Shown: piece by piece, positions 7,236 through 15,475 of the stretch
Numbering within the stretch: position 1 is the first letter of the stretch
Layout: the number at the start of each line of letters is the position of its first letter
NCBI GenBank assembly: GCA_021772875.1
Contig: JAJFLD010000127.1
Location: 1-16,754, forward strand
Origin: Ghiorsea sp.
GTDB lineage: Bacteria; Pseudomonadota; Zetaproteobacteria; Mariprofundales; Mariprofundaceae
Reading direction: 5' to 3'
DNA length: 16,754 nucleotides
Program-made: the position numbers and the translations under genes
Notes under the pieces: generated by a model
Told to the model about the DNA's origin: nothing
The model's database searches: none
Seen by the model: the letters and a program-made list of their open reading frames with translations, nothing else

Positions 7236-10200
7236 TCATGGCATCACTTCTGATTTGTTGCGCTGCCAGAGATAATACATCAATGGCGTCACAAACAAAG
7301 TGAGTATGGTTGCAGCAATAGTACCAAAGGCCATGGACACACCCAAACCACCAAACACAGGGTCTGAGATCATGATAGATGTACCTGCAACCACAGCAAG
7401 AGCAGTTAATAAGATAGGGCGAGCGCGCACAGCGCCTGCTTCAAGCACGGCTGTTTTTAAATCATAGCCTTGTTTGCGGTAATCAAGGATAAAATCGATG
7501 AGTAAGGTCGAGTTTCGCACCACAATACCTGCCAGCGCAATCATGCCAATCATGGAAGTTGCAGTGAAAGGTTGCCCGGTAATCCAATGGCCTGGGAAAA
7601 TACCAATCATGGTCAGGGCAGTGGGTGCCATCACCAGCATAGGCAAAATGAATTGACCATAATATGCCACCATCAACAGATAAATAAGCAGCATGGCTAC
7701 GATAAAGGCAGCACCCAAATCACGAAACACATCAAGGGTTAAACGCATTTCTCCATCCCACAGCAATTGGTAACCAAAGGTATCATCGGGCTGGGTATCG
7801 GTGAAACGCATGCCCCCTGTTTTTAAGGTGGTTTTTGGTAATATCTCTTTGCCATCGAGTTGTGCATCTATATCAAGCAAAGCATAGACTTGCGAACCTT
7901 GTTTGGGTTCGGCACTTACATAACTGACAGGATGACCATCTTTGCTGAAAATAGGATTTTTAACAGTTGTGGTCTCAACGCTGGCAATGGCAGATAAAGG
8001 TATGGGCCCTTGCGGTGAGCTGACATAAACCTGATTTAAGTTTTCTGCATTGATGCGTTTGGAGCGTGGTAATTGCACATGCAAATTCACTGAATGGCGC
8101 TCATCTTCCATGTGCACAGCACCAAAATTGTAGCCTTGCAAGAAATCACGCAGTGCTATTTCCACTTGCTGTGTGACTACGCCAACACGCGCAGCTTTTT
8201 CTTTATCCACTTTGATATTGAGTTGGGTTTGTGTTGCACCTATGGAGTCATCAATATCCACCACATCATATGTTGATGCAAAGGTTTGGTGTACTTGTTG
8301 GGCAATTTTTTTCTGTGTTGCGTAATCAGGGCCATAAATTTCAGCCAACAATGTTGCCCGTACAGGTGGGCCTGGTGGATCTTCAACCAACTTGATAGAA
8401 GCCAAGGGATTGGCAGCCAAAACAGGTGCCAATTGCTTGCGTAATTGCAAAACAATCTCAGCAGAGCGAATGCTGCGTTGATGTTTGTTGCGTAGATTCA
8501 CCCGAATTTCACCCAAATGCGGTGCTTCTCGGAATAATGCGGCACCACGTAAAATACCATTGAAATCAATGGGCCCGCCACGGCCAACAAAGGTTTCATA
8601 GTCTTTGACCATGGCATGTTCGCGCAATACATTGCCCACTTCGCGAGCTACGCGATCGGTATCTTCAAGGGTTGAGCCTTCAGGTAAATCAATGGTGATA
8701 TTGAATGTATTTTGATTGCCTTTGGGCAGCATTTTTAATTCAACGGCCCCTGGTGTTAATGGGCCATTGATCCCAGCTGGGCGCACAAACTGCCAAAGTG
8801 GTTGCAACATAGAGCCGATAAACAATACAGCAATCACCAGCCAAAAAATCGCTCTCACCTTTGTGTTTGAGACCAGAGGTGTAGCCAAACGCATATAGGT
8901 GCTGTGCACCCAATCTTTGGGGCTACGATCTTGTTCTTCCATGGTGGGTTCTTTGATTTTACACGGCAGCCAACGTTGGGCCAACCAAGGGGTAAAAGCG
9001 TATGCCACAATAAGTGATGCAGCCATGGCCAGTGGGGTATTGAAGGGAATAGGTGCCATATATGGCCCCATCATGCCCGTGACAAAAGCCATAGGTATAA
9101 AAGCAAGAATCACGGCAATGGTTGCCACAATGGTGGGTTTTCCCGTTTCATTGGTAGCGCGAATAATCAAATGCGCTTTATCCGATAAATTGTGCACACC
9201 TTTATGCAAATGACGGTGTATATTTTCAATCACCACAATGGCATCGTCGACAAGTAAACCTAATGCCAGAATCAGTGAAAATAGGGTGATACGGTTGATG
9301 GTTTGATCAGCTAAAAAACCAATAGCCAAGACAATGAATAAAATGAGAGGGATATTCATGGTGACAATAGCAGCTTCACGCCAGCCTAAGAATAACAGGA
9401 GAATGATAATCACTGAGACAATGGCTATGCCCAAATGTTCAACCAGATAATTCACTGCCGCATTGGCTTGTTCACCTGAATCACGGGTGATATCAACGCG
9501 CACATTATTGGGGATAAAATCGCCTTTGAGTTCTTCGAGTTTGTTGGAGATGCGTTGGGTCACAAACACGGCATTGCTGCCGCGTTGTTTGGCCAAAGCA
9601 ATAGACACCGCAGCAATTTCAGGCTCGTCAGCTGAAGCTGAGCCTTGTTCAGCTGAAGGGCCATAAGCAATGCGATGCAATTGCTCAGCTTGGGCGGGGC
9701 CATCGATGATGGTGGCAATATCGCGCAAATACACGGGTTTATTTTGATTATCACCTACAATCAAAGCACCCACTTCTTGGGCATTTTCAAGGTAACCGTC
9801 TAACCAAATTTTGGTGACGTGGTTGCCCCCCACCAGGCTACCCACAGGGCCACCTGCGTTGGCACTTACCAATACATTGTGCAGTTGATCTAAGGTAATG
9901 TTGTAACCAGCCATTTTGGCAGGGTCAATTTCAATGCGGATTTCATGGTCGCTACCACCGATAATGTCGGCAACGGAAACACCTTCTAAAGGAGCGAGCT
10001 GTTCACGCACGCGTTCGGCAAGGCGTTTGAGTGCCAAGTCGTCCAAATCAACCGATGATAAAGTCACTACCGATGCAGGCACTTCATCTACATCCATGGG
10101 TTTCACCAAAGGCTGTGATGCACCCGGCGGAATACGATCAAGATTATGCATGATGCGATCGTATAACTTCACCATGCTGTCTTCTTTATTGGCACCAACT

Positions 10201-10532
10201 TCAAACACCACCGTGACAACACCCACAGAACCCATAGCCGTGCCAAAGGTGTGATCCACGCCATGCATTTCACGCAAAACCATTTCCATGGGGCGTACGA
10301 TAAGATTTTGTACTTCCTTAGGGCTTGCCCCTTGCATTTGAATAATCACATTTGCGGCGGGCACATCAATTTGTGGGTTTTCTTCACGCGGGGTGATGAA
10401 CAAGGCCAAGACACCAATCAAGAGGATAAGTACGCTGATGATAGGGGTCAGATTTGTCTTCATCGACACCTGCCCTAATTTGCCTGCGATGTTGAGTGGC
10501 GCGTGATTTTTATCTTGTGATGCCATATTCAT
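7236..10532 (-). CDS. RND efflux transporter permease (inner membrane pump)
   Basis: A protein of about 1,098 residues, a little longer than the usual 1,030-1,050 of AcrB-type pumps. It has the duplicated RND layout: membrane helix 1 near the N-terminus (SVLILLIGVLALFI), a large periplasmic loop with pore-domain signatures (GASPKEVQNLIVRPME, then MDVDEVPASVVTLS), helices 2-6 with the proton-relay pair DD in LALGLLVDDAIVVIEN (about residues 429-430), a second periplasmic loop and a second helix bundle with GMIALAGIVVRNSTLLIDF. The TPREENPQIDVPAANV segment places it among hydrophobe/amphiphile-type RND pumps rather than CzcA-type metal pumps. The substrate cannot be told from sequence. The start is set at ATG 10532, which forms an ATGA overlap with the adaptor stop; an upstream in-frame ATG at 10592 would lie inside the adaptor gene. 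It is the last gene of a channel-adaptor-pump operon. Confidence 0.93.
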   Translation of the reverse strand: MNMASQDKNHAPLNIAGKLGQVSMKTNLTPIISVLILLIGVLALFITPREENPQIDVPAANVIIQMQGASPKEVQNLIVRPMEMVLREMHGVDHTFGTAMGSVGVVTVVFEVGANKEDSMVKLYDRIMHNLDRIPPGASQPLVKPMDVDEVPASVVTLSSVDLDDLALKRLAERVREQLAPLEGVSVADIIGGSDHEIRIEIDPAKMAGYNITLDQLHNVLVSANAGGPVGSLVGGNHVTKIWLDGYLENAQEVGALIVGDNQNKPVYLRDIATIIDGPAQAEQLHRIAYGPSAEQGSASADEPEIAAVSIALAKQRGSNAVFVTQRISNKLEELKGDFIPNNVRVDITRDSGEQANAAVNYLVEHLGIAIVSVIIILLLFLGWREAAIVTMNIPLILFIVLAIGFLADQTINRITLFSLILALGLLVDDAIVVIENIHRHLHKGVHNLSDKAHLIIRATNETGKPTIVATIAVILAFIPMAFVTGMMGPYMAPIPFNTPLAMAASLIVAYAFTPWLAQRWLPCKIKEPTMEEQDRSPKDWVHSTYMRLATPLVSNTKVRAIFWLVIAVLFIGSMLQPLWQFVRPAGINGPLTPGAVELKMLPKGNQNTFNITIDLPEGSTLEDTDRVAREVGNVLREHAMVKDYETFVGRGGPIDFNGILRGAALFREAPHLGEIRVNLRNKHQRSIRSAEIVLQLRKQLAPVLAANPLASIKLVEDPPGPPVRATLLAEIYGPDYATQKKIAQQVHQTFASTYDVVDIDDSIGATQTQLNIKVDKEKAARVGVVTQQVEIALRDFLQGYNFGAVHMEDERHSVNLHVQLPRSKRINAENLNQVYVSSPQGPIPLSAIASVETTTVKNPIFSKDGHPVSYVSAEPKQGSQVYALLDIDAQLDGKEILPKTTLKTGGMRFTDTQPDDTFGYQLLWDGEMRLTLDVFRDLGAAFIVAMLLIYLLMVAYYGQFILPMLVMAPTALTMIGIFPGHWITGQPFTATSMIGMIALAGIVVRNSTLLIDFILDYRKQGYDLKTAVLEAGAVRARPILLTALAVVAGTSIMISDPVFGGLGVSMAFGTIAATILTLFVTPLMYYLWQRNKSEVMP

Positions 10533-11572
10533 TGACCATGGGTTGTGCTTTGTACTTTCATGCCCGTTTTGAGATCGGGCTTGCCTGCCCAAGCAATGGT
10601 ATCCAGAGCATGCAAACCAGAGACAACCTCAACAAGGTCATCGGTTTCAGTGCCCAAACGAATCAGGCGGTATTGTGCAATACCTTCTTTATTCACCACA
10701 TACACCGCGTTCAAGTCTGAATGTGAAACGATGGTTTGTTTGGGAATCAGTATGGCTTGGCGTTGACCAACGCGAAAGCCAGCTTGGGCAAACATGCCAG
10801 GATGAATAGCGATGGATGCTGCCAAGGCTACTTTCACCAAAAACTGATGTGAAACAGGATCTGCAGCTTGCACAACTTGGCGTACAGTGCCTTCAAATGT
10901 TGTGTTGAGTGAGGGGATGGTGATGTCCACATTATCACCCTCATGGATTTGGCTGACATGACTTTCTGATACATAAGTGGACACCAGCAGGCTTTGGGGG
11001 TCTTCAATCACCAACAGTGGCGCGCCGGGCGAAGCCAAATCACCAATGCTCAAGTGTTTTTTAACCACAACCCCATGTACAGGTGAGCGTACTTCAGAAT
11101 AACTTAATTGATTTTCTGCCCGCGCAACATGGGATGCGGCAACATCATAACGCAGTTGGGCTTTTTCAACCTTTTGGCTGCTTAAGGCACCAGCACTTTG
11201 CAGTGCCACAAAACGTTTTAAGTCTACTTCGGCATCGCTGAGATCTGCTTTGGCTTGAATCAGTGCTTGTTTGGCATCGGTGGGGTCAATCTTGAGCAAA
11301 AGTTGACCTACCTTGACTTTATCACCCTCGCGCACTGCCATGCTTTGGATATACCCTGAGAGCTGGGCGCTGATGGAAACACGATGATCCGATGCCACAG
11401 CCCCACTGGTGGTGTAATGCACAGGGATGTTTTGTGGTTGAATGCGCAGTGTATTGGCTTGTGTGGTTTGTACAGGGGCGACGAGCTGTTCGTTTTCATC
11501 TGAGCAGGCACTTAAACTTAAACCTATACTTATCAGTGCTGCCATAGTGACGTATCTTTTTACTGTGTTCAT
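10529..11572 (-). CDS. RND periplasmic adaptor lipoprotein (membrane fusion protein)
   Basis: Encodes 347 residues. The N-terminus is a lipoprotein signal with lipobox L20-S-A-C23, followed by SDENEQ. The mature part has the adaptor order: a first lipoyl half-motif (SISAQLSGYIQSMAVREGDKVK), a helical hairpin (about residues 95-140: LIQAKADLSDAEVDLKRFVALQ and following), a second lipoyl half (SPVHGVVVKKHLSIGDLAS), then a beta-barrel and a membrane-proximal domain. It should be anchored in the inner membrane and bridge the pump to the TolC-like channel in the periplasm. GAGG at 11580-11583 sits seven bases before the ATG. It overlaps both neighbours by four bases (ATGA), so the three subunits are probably made together. 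Confidence 0.93.
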   Translation of the reverse strand: MNTVKRYVTMAALISIGLSLSACSDENEQLVAPVQTTQANTLRIQPQNIPVHYTTSGAVASDHRVSISAQLSGYIQSMAVREGDKVKVGQLLLKIDPTDAKQALIQAKADLSDAEVDLKRFVALQSAGALSSQKVEKAQLRYDVAASHVARAENQLSYSEVRSPVHGVVVKKHLSIGDLASPGAPLLVIEDPQSLLVSTYVSESHVSQIHEGDNVDITIPSLNTTFEGTVRQVVQAADPVSHQFLVKVALAASIAIHPGMFAQAGFRVGQRQAILIPKQTIVSHSDLNAVYVVNKEGIAQYRLIRLGTETDDLVEVVSGLHALDTIAWAGKPDLKTGMKVQSTTHGQ

Positions 11573-12930
11573 TGAACCACCTCTTCACTTAGTGTTCCTG
11601 CTGCCAAAAGTAGGGCAGCTTTTGCAATCATGACATCATATTTAGCACGAATCCATGATACATGGGCTGTATCTGCGCGTACTTGAGAGGCCAGCAATTC
11701 GGAGGTATTTTCCAAGCCTTGTTTGTGGCGCAAGGCTTTGATGCGCAGGGATTCTGTGGTTTGTTGGTATGCCTCATCTTCGCTTTGAAGCTTTTTCTTG
11801 GCGGTATTTAAGCTGCGCCATGCTTGATTGATTTCATCACGGATGTGTTGGCGTTTATCTTCTTGTTGCAAGGCGAGGGTGATGCGTGCTGCTTCGGCAG
11901 CGCGGATATGAGCTTGATCTGCACCACCTGCAAATAAGTTCATGCTTACGGTTAAACCAATTGCGGCATGGCCATTTTTAAGGCCAAGAGTTTGGCTATT
12001 CCATTCTTGACCAGCTGTTAGGTTGACTTGTGGTAGATAGGTTGATTCGGATTGTTGGCGAGCGGCTTGGGCAGCTTGTTCTTGTTGCGTGAGAGCGAGT
12101 AAATCAGCTCTGTTTTGAGCTGCATGGTCTAATAAAGTGGCCAAGGATTGCTTGATAGGTTGTAGCTTTGGCTCTTGCAGATTGCCTAAAGCGGCATCAT
12201 GGCTTAAGCCCAAAATAGAGCGTAATGCTTCCATGCTATTGGCATATTGATTTTTAGCTTCATCGAGTGCCACTTGATTGCGCAAGACATAAACATGGGC
12301 ATCCATCACATCACTTTCGATAGCCATGCCACGTTCTTTTAAAGCTTTGGCATCTTTAAGGCGTTGTTCAGCAGCGGCAACGGCACCCTCTTGGGCTTGC
12401 ACTTGTGCCAAGGTTTGACGGGTTAATACGTAGCTGACAATGGTTTGATAAATCAATTGTTGTTGGTGAAAGGCCAGGTTGAATACAGATGCTTGGGCAT
12501 TGGATTGCGCTTGATGGCGTGCTGCATACAAACCACCGCCAGAATACAAAGGCAAACGCAAGCCCAAACGTGATTGATAGTTGTTAACATAAGACGGGTT
12601 GTTTAATGCCGCAGGGTCAAAGGCGGCGGCATCGATGCGCTGTTGCTGCAAAATGGTACCAAAACTATTGAGTGGTGAGTTGGTGCGATAAAAACCAGTC
12701 GCCACATCAAGGCGAGGCATCAACGCCCCTGTTGCAGCATCCACTTGCGCTTGCACGCCTTCAACTTGGCTAGCGTTTGCCGCCAAAGCGCGGTTGTGTG
12801 TGAGGGCATATGCTAGGCTTGCTTGCAGTGTGGTGATGTTGTCTTGGGCATGGCCCTGAGGCACGAGCAACATCAAGCTTAGCAAGAGGGCAATGGGGCT
12901 CAAGCGTGATAAAGATACAGGCATAGACAC
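11569..12930 (-). CDS. TolC-family outer membrane efflux channel
   Basis: A protein of about 453 residues. A signal peptide (SLSRLSPIALLLSLMLLVPQGHA) is followed by the duplicated helical and beta-strand pattern of outer membrane efflux proteins: a first repeat beginning TTLQASLAYALTHNRALAANASQ and a second with LLALTQQEQAAQAARQQSES and the strand LPQVNLTAGQEW. It supplies the outer membrane exit duct for the RND pump encoded downstream. First gene of the operon. The start is chosen as GTG 12930 because AAGGAG (12937-12942) lies six bases upstream; an ATG at 12924 has the same site at 12 bases, and either start gives a normal signal peptide. The frame is open further to an ATG at 12969, but that would add a charged, His-rich stretch before the signal peptide. 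Confidence 0.92.
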   Translation of the reverse strand: MSMPVSLSRLSPIALLLSLMLLVPQGHAQDNITTLQASLAYALTHNRALAANASQVEGVQAQVDAATGALMPRLDVATGFYRTNSPLNSFGTILQQQRIDAAAFDPAALNNPSYVNNYQSRLGLRLPLYSGGGLYAARHQAQSNAQASVFNLAFHQQQLIYQTIVSYVLTRQTLAQVQAQEGAVAAAEQRLKDAKALKERGMAIESDVMDAHVYVLRNQVALDEAKNQYANSMEALRSILGLSHDAALGNLQEPKLQPIKQSLATLLDHAAQNRADLLALTQQEQAAQAARQQSESTYLPQVNLTAGQEWNSQTLGLKNGHAAIGLTVSMNLFAGGADQAHIRAAEAARITLALQQEDKRQHIRDEINQAWRSLNTAKKKLQSEDEAYQQTTESLRIKALRHKQGLENTSELLASQVRADTAHVSWIRAKYDVMIAKAALLLAAGTLSEEVVQ

Positions 12931-12936
12931 TTCAAT

Positions 12937-12942
12937 CTCCTT
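12937..12942 (-). promoter_or_regulatory. Ribosome binding site of the efflux operon's first gene
   Basis: AAGGAG on the minus strand, six bases before GTG 12930 and twelve before ATG 12924. It excludes the longer reading frame from 12969, which lies upstream of it. Confidence 0.7.
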
Positions 12943-12995
12943 ATGGTGATTCTTATGATAGCAGGACATGTTGCATCGGTAACATGTGAAACCGA

Positions 12996-13023
12996 AGCAT
13001 AACTAACTTTATTACATTAGCAA
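12996..13023 (-). promoter_or_regulatory. Candidate sigma-70 promoter of the efflux operon
   Basis: On the minus strand, TTGCTA (13023-13018) and TATGCT (13001-12996) are separated by 16 bases. Each matches four of six consensus positions. Transcription would start near 12990, giving a leader of about 60 bases before the channel gene. The -35 lies within a perfect inverted repeat (13011-13036). Prediction only. Confidence 0.45.
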
Positions 13024-13036
13024 CTTCTAATGTAAT
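13011..13036. promoter_or_regulatory. Perfect inverted repeat, likely repressor operator of the efflux operon
   Basis: ATTACATTAG and its exact reverse complement CTAATGTAAT are separated by six bases (CAACTT). A 26-base symmetric site overlapping the -35 of an efflux operon is what a dimeric repressor of TetR or MarR type would use. No such regulator gene is in the window. The stem is A+T-rich and has no following T-run on either strand, which argues against a terminator. Confidence 0.55.
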
Positions 13037-13043
13037 GATATAA

Positions 13044-13068
13044 GAACCTATGAGAGCACCAAAGGTTC
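13044..13068. repeat. Short inverted repeat downstream of the 137-residue gene
   Basis: GAACCT and AGGTTC, six-base perfect arms with a 13-base loop, begin 13 bases after the stop of the gene at 13082-13495. It could be a weak terminator for that gene, but there is no T-run and the stem is short, so it may be chance. Confidence 0.25.
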
Positions 13069-13081
13069 AATGTTAATGTGA

Positions 13082-13495
13082 TTACTTTTGTGCAAATCCC
13101 CAAGAGAAGCTTGAGTGTAGCCACTGTCCACCTGCGATTCTCACGGCACGGTACATCAACCAAGCCAACAATGGGTGCGCACCATCGGCAAGCAGCTCTT
13201 GTTTGAAGATAAGATCGGCTTGTTGCCTTTCCGTTGTATTACCAAGTTCACCATATGCATATTTTAAGTCGTGTCTGAGGGCAATTTCAATCAAGTGCGG
13301 GATATGAAAGACTTTGGAAAAAAGTGTATCAGGCAATAGCGAAGCACCATCAAACAGCCAATCTTTATAGTGATGGGGGTTGGCCTTTAGGCGTTTGGTT
13401 AAAGGTATAAAGCCGTAGTGTTCACACAGTTTGATTGCACGTGGTGTAGTGATGGTATCGCCGATGTCTGGCAGGGCTGGCGTTGTAGTATTCAT
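13082..13495 (-). CDS. Small protein of unknown function with an HD-x-x-Y motif
   Basis: Encodes 137 residues, soluble, with no signal peptide or membrane helix. I do not recognise the family with certainty. Visible features are FDGASLLPD (about 49-57), RHDLKYAYG (about 83-91), an acidic-aromatic helix with ADLIFKQELL (about 103-112) and a C-terminal LMYRAVRIAGG...SFSWGFA segment. The spacing of a D/S-containing turn, an H-D-x-x-Y motif and a following helix recalls DUF1353 and prokaryotic phospholipase A2-like proteins, in which HD is catalytic; this is a weak resemblance from memory. It is a single gene on the same strand as the efflux operon but separated from it by 151 bases containing a promoter and operator. 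Only a weak ribosome site (AAGAG, three bases from the ATG) is seen. Codon use looks like its neighbours. Confidence 0.7.
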   Translation of the reverse strand: MNTTTPALPDIGDTITTPRAIKLCEHYGFIPLTKRLKANPHHYKDWLFDGASLLPDTLFSKVFHIPHLIEIALRHDLKYAYGELGNTTERQQADLIFKQELLADGAHPLLAWLMYRAVRIAGGQWLHSSFSWGFAQK

Positions 13496-13641
13496 GGACT
13501 CTTGCTACATGTTACAACGCCAATTGACCAATTTTTCAAGAGATGGAGTTTGCATGATTGTCACCTGTTATAGGGTTGATGTTTAAGAATGTGATAGATG
13601 CTAAGCTGATATCACGAATCCCATGTTTGAAAGTCGACAAG

Positions 13642-13655
13642 AAGTATTAATACTT
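13642..13655. promoter_or_regulatory. Perfect 14-base palindrome upstream of the hybrid kinase gene
   Basis: AAGTATTAATACTT is its own reverse complement and lies 51 bases before the kinase ATG. A TTGAAA at 13627-13632 could be a -35 reading into it. The gap between the divergent genes (13496-13706, 211 bases) must hold both their promoters; beyond this palindrome I see nothing clear in it. Confidence 0.35.
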
Positions 13656-13694
13656 TAAGCTCCTTAATCCTATCAGGGTTTAGTCGCTAATAAA

Positions 13695-13699
13695 AAGGA
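13695..13699 (+). promoter_or_regulatory. Ribosome binding site of the hybrid kinase
   Basis: AAGGA seven bases before ATG 13707; supports this start over the later Met15. Confidence 0.65.
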
Positions 13700-13706
13700 T
13701 GTTTGG

Positions 13707-15461
13707 ATGCAAAAAAAACAAGGGGAAATACTGAAAAAACGTATTCGTATGGAGCGAATACAGATGCTGTATGCCAACTCAGCCGTTGTAAATTACAGTG
13801 TGGTGATTGTGGCCTTGGCTTTTGTTTTTATCTTTTGGGATACGCAATCGAAGGAAGTTTTGCTTGGTTGGTTTGGTAGTATTACCATACTTTCAATGAT
13901 GCGTGCTTATATGGCTTATCGATTTTACAAAGCATCTCCAGATGTTGATTCCATCTTGTCTTGGGGATGGACATTTGCTTTCGCCTCGTTTCTATCAGGT
14001 ATATCATGGGGTGTGTTAGCGTGGTTTGCGCTTGATTTTAACTCTGTATTTCACACATTAATTGTTATTACTACACTTTTTGCTATGACGGCGGGTGCAT
14101 TAGGTTCCAATGCTGTATTTTTGCCTGCATATTTAAGTTTTGCGCTTCCTGTTTATGTGTTGTTGCTTGCTCGCTTAAGTATGGAAAGTGGTGAGGTTGT
14201 GTCCACGGGTGGGTTGGCCCTTTTATTCATTGTGATTTTCATTGGGTTTTCACGTCGGCATTCCCACTTTATAGGGGAGTCTATCTATCAACGCTTTGAG
14301 AATATTGAGTTGATTCAAGATTTGGAAGTGAAAAACGCTGAAGCTGAAAAGGCCAATGCTGATAAATCACGTTTTTTGGCTTCTGCTAGCCACGACTTAC
14401 GTCAGCCAATTCACGCAATGGATTTGTTTGCTAATGCTCTAGAGCAGGAACTTCATACACCTAAACAGAAAGTGCTTTTAAGCAAAATGAGAGCATCTGT
14501 GGATGCTATGTCCAATCTACTTAATACGTTACTGGATTTGTCTAAACTCGAAGCAGGCTTGGTTCAAGTTGAACGCACGACTTTTTTGTTGGCACCCTTG
14601 TTTGAGAGATTGAAGGAAGATTTTTTACCGTTGGCTGCGCACAAGGGGCTAAGTTTTAAAGTCCATTTCGATTCTGAAAAGGTGGCCACACTGGCCATAG
14701 ATTCTGATCCTATATTGCTTGAAAATATCTTAAGAAATTTACTCTCAAATGCCATTAAATACACAGCAAAAGGTTATGTTTCACTCGGCTGTTTGGAGCA
14801 AGAGGATACATGTTTCATTACTGTTGAAGATAGTGGCATTGGCATAGCTGAGTCCGAACAAACGCGTGTGTTTGATGAATTTTATCAGGTAGATAATCCA
14901 GAGCGAGATCGCAGCAAAGGCATAGGTTTGGGTTTAAGTATTGTGAAGCGGCTATGCACTTTGCTAGGTCATCATGTGATGATGCAATCATCTATAGGCC
15001 AAGGTACGCATTTTCAGATCACCGTAGCAAAAGCTGCTTTAGTGGAGCATCCTGAACCAGTATTGGAAAATAACGAAAACCTGACCATGACGGTGCTGGT
15101 CATTGATGATGAACAATCCATACTTGATGGTATGCAAGCTATGCTTGAAGGCTGGGGTTGGCAGGCACTGCTTTGCCAATCCGTCGAGCAAGCGCTGGTA
15201 TTGCTAGAATCTTCGCCAAGCATTGATTTGATTGTCTCTGATTATCGTTTACAAGGGCAAGAGTCTGGATCAAACGCTATTCTCAGTGTGCGTAAAGCAC
15301 TGCAGCAGCCAAATCTACCCGGAATTATTATTACTGGTGATACTCACCCAGCACGCATGAAGGAAATTAAAGGCGCTGGTTTTGAGGTGTTACACAAACC
15401 TGTTAAGCCGATGCAAATGCGAGCGGTGATGCAGCATCTGATGACTCAGGCCAAGTCATAA
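13707..15461 (+). CDS. Membrane-bound hybrid sensor histidine kinase with C-terminal receiver
   Basis: Encodes 584 residues. The N-terminal third holds five or six membrane helices (about 28-44, 51-66, 85-107, 115-131, 136-157 and 168-181) with very short loops, so any signal is probably sensed within the membrane; I see no PAS domain. A short helical linker (about 195-222) leads to the dimerisation domain with phosphoacceptor H229 in ASASHDLRQPIHAM. The ATPase domain has N-box NLLSNAIKY (344-352), DSGIGI (375-380) and GIGLGL (405-410). The receiver spans about 462-580: acidic pair D467-D468, phosphoacceptor D512 in IVSDYRL, T543 in ITGD and K564 in HKPVKP. All catalytic residues are intact. 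There is no HPt domain here or nearby. The neighbouring LuxR-type regulator is the obvious partner; its gene converges, with only 14 bases between the two stops. The signal is unknown. Confidence 0.93.
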   Translation: MQKKQGEILKKRIRMERIQMLYANSAVVNYSVVIVALAFVFIFWDTQSKEVLLGWFGSITILSMMRAYMAYRFYKASPDVDSILSWGWTFAFASFLSGISWGVLAWFALDFNSVFHTLIVITTLFAMTAGALGSNAVFLPAYLSFALPVYVLLLARLSMESGEVVSTGGLALLFIVIFIGFSRRHSHFIGESIYQRFENIELIQDLEVKNAEAEKANADKSRFLASASHDLRQPIHAMDLFANALEQELHTPKQKVLLSKMRASVDAMSNLLNTLLDLSKLEAGLVQVERTTFLLAPLFERLKEDFLPLAAHKGLSFKVHFDSEKVATLAIDSDPILLENILRNLLSNAIKYTAKGYVSLGCLEQEDTCFITVEDSGIGIAESEQTRVFDEFYQVDNPERDRSKGIGLGLSIVKRLCTLLGHHVMMQSSIGQGTHFQITVAKAALVEHPEPVLENNENLTMTVLVIDDEQSILDGMQAMLEGWGWQALLCQSVEQALVLLESSPSIDLIVSDYRLQGQESGSNAILSVRKALQQPNLPGIIITGDTHPARMKEIKGAGFEVLHKPVKPMQMRAVMQHLMTQAKS

Positions 15462-15475
15462 CACTTATGTATAGT

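Noticed and set aside
10533..10592. Upstream in-frame ATG of the RND permease at 10592
   Set aside because: It would place 60 bases inside the adaptor gene and give a hydrophilic MGRQARSQNGHES leader; the ATGA overlap start at 10532 is far more usual.
12977..12994. CGGT/ACCG inverted repeat in the efflux operon leader
   Set aside because: Four-base arms with a ten-base loop are expected by chance.
13554..13586. Ten-codon reading frame preceded by GGAG, between the 137-residue gene and the kinase
   Set aside because: Too short to support, with no attenuator-like hairpin after it; the upstream motif is probably chance.
15462..15475. Possible bidirectional terminator between the convergent kinase and regulator genes
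   Set aside because: The 14-base gap and its surroundings show no stem with a T-run on either strand.
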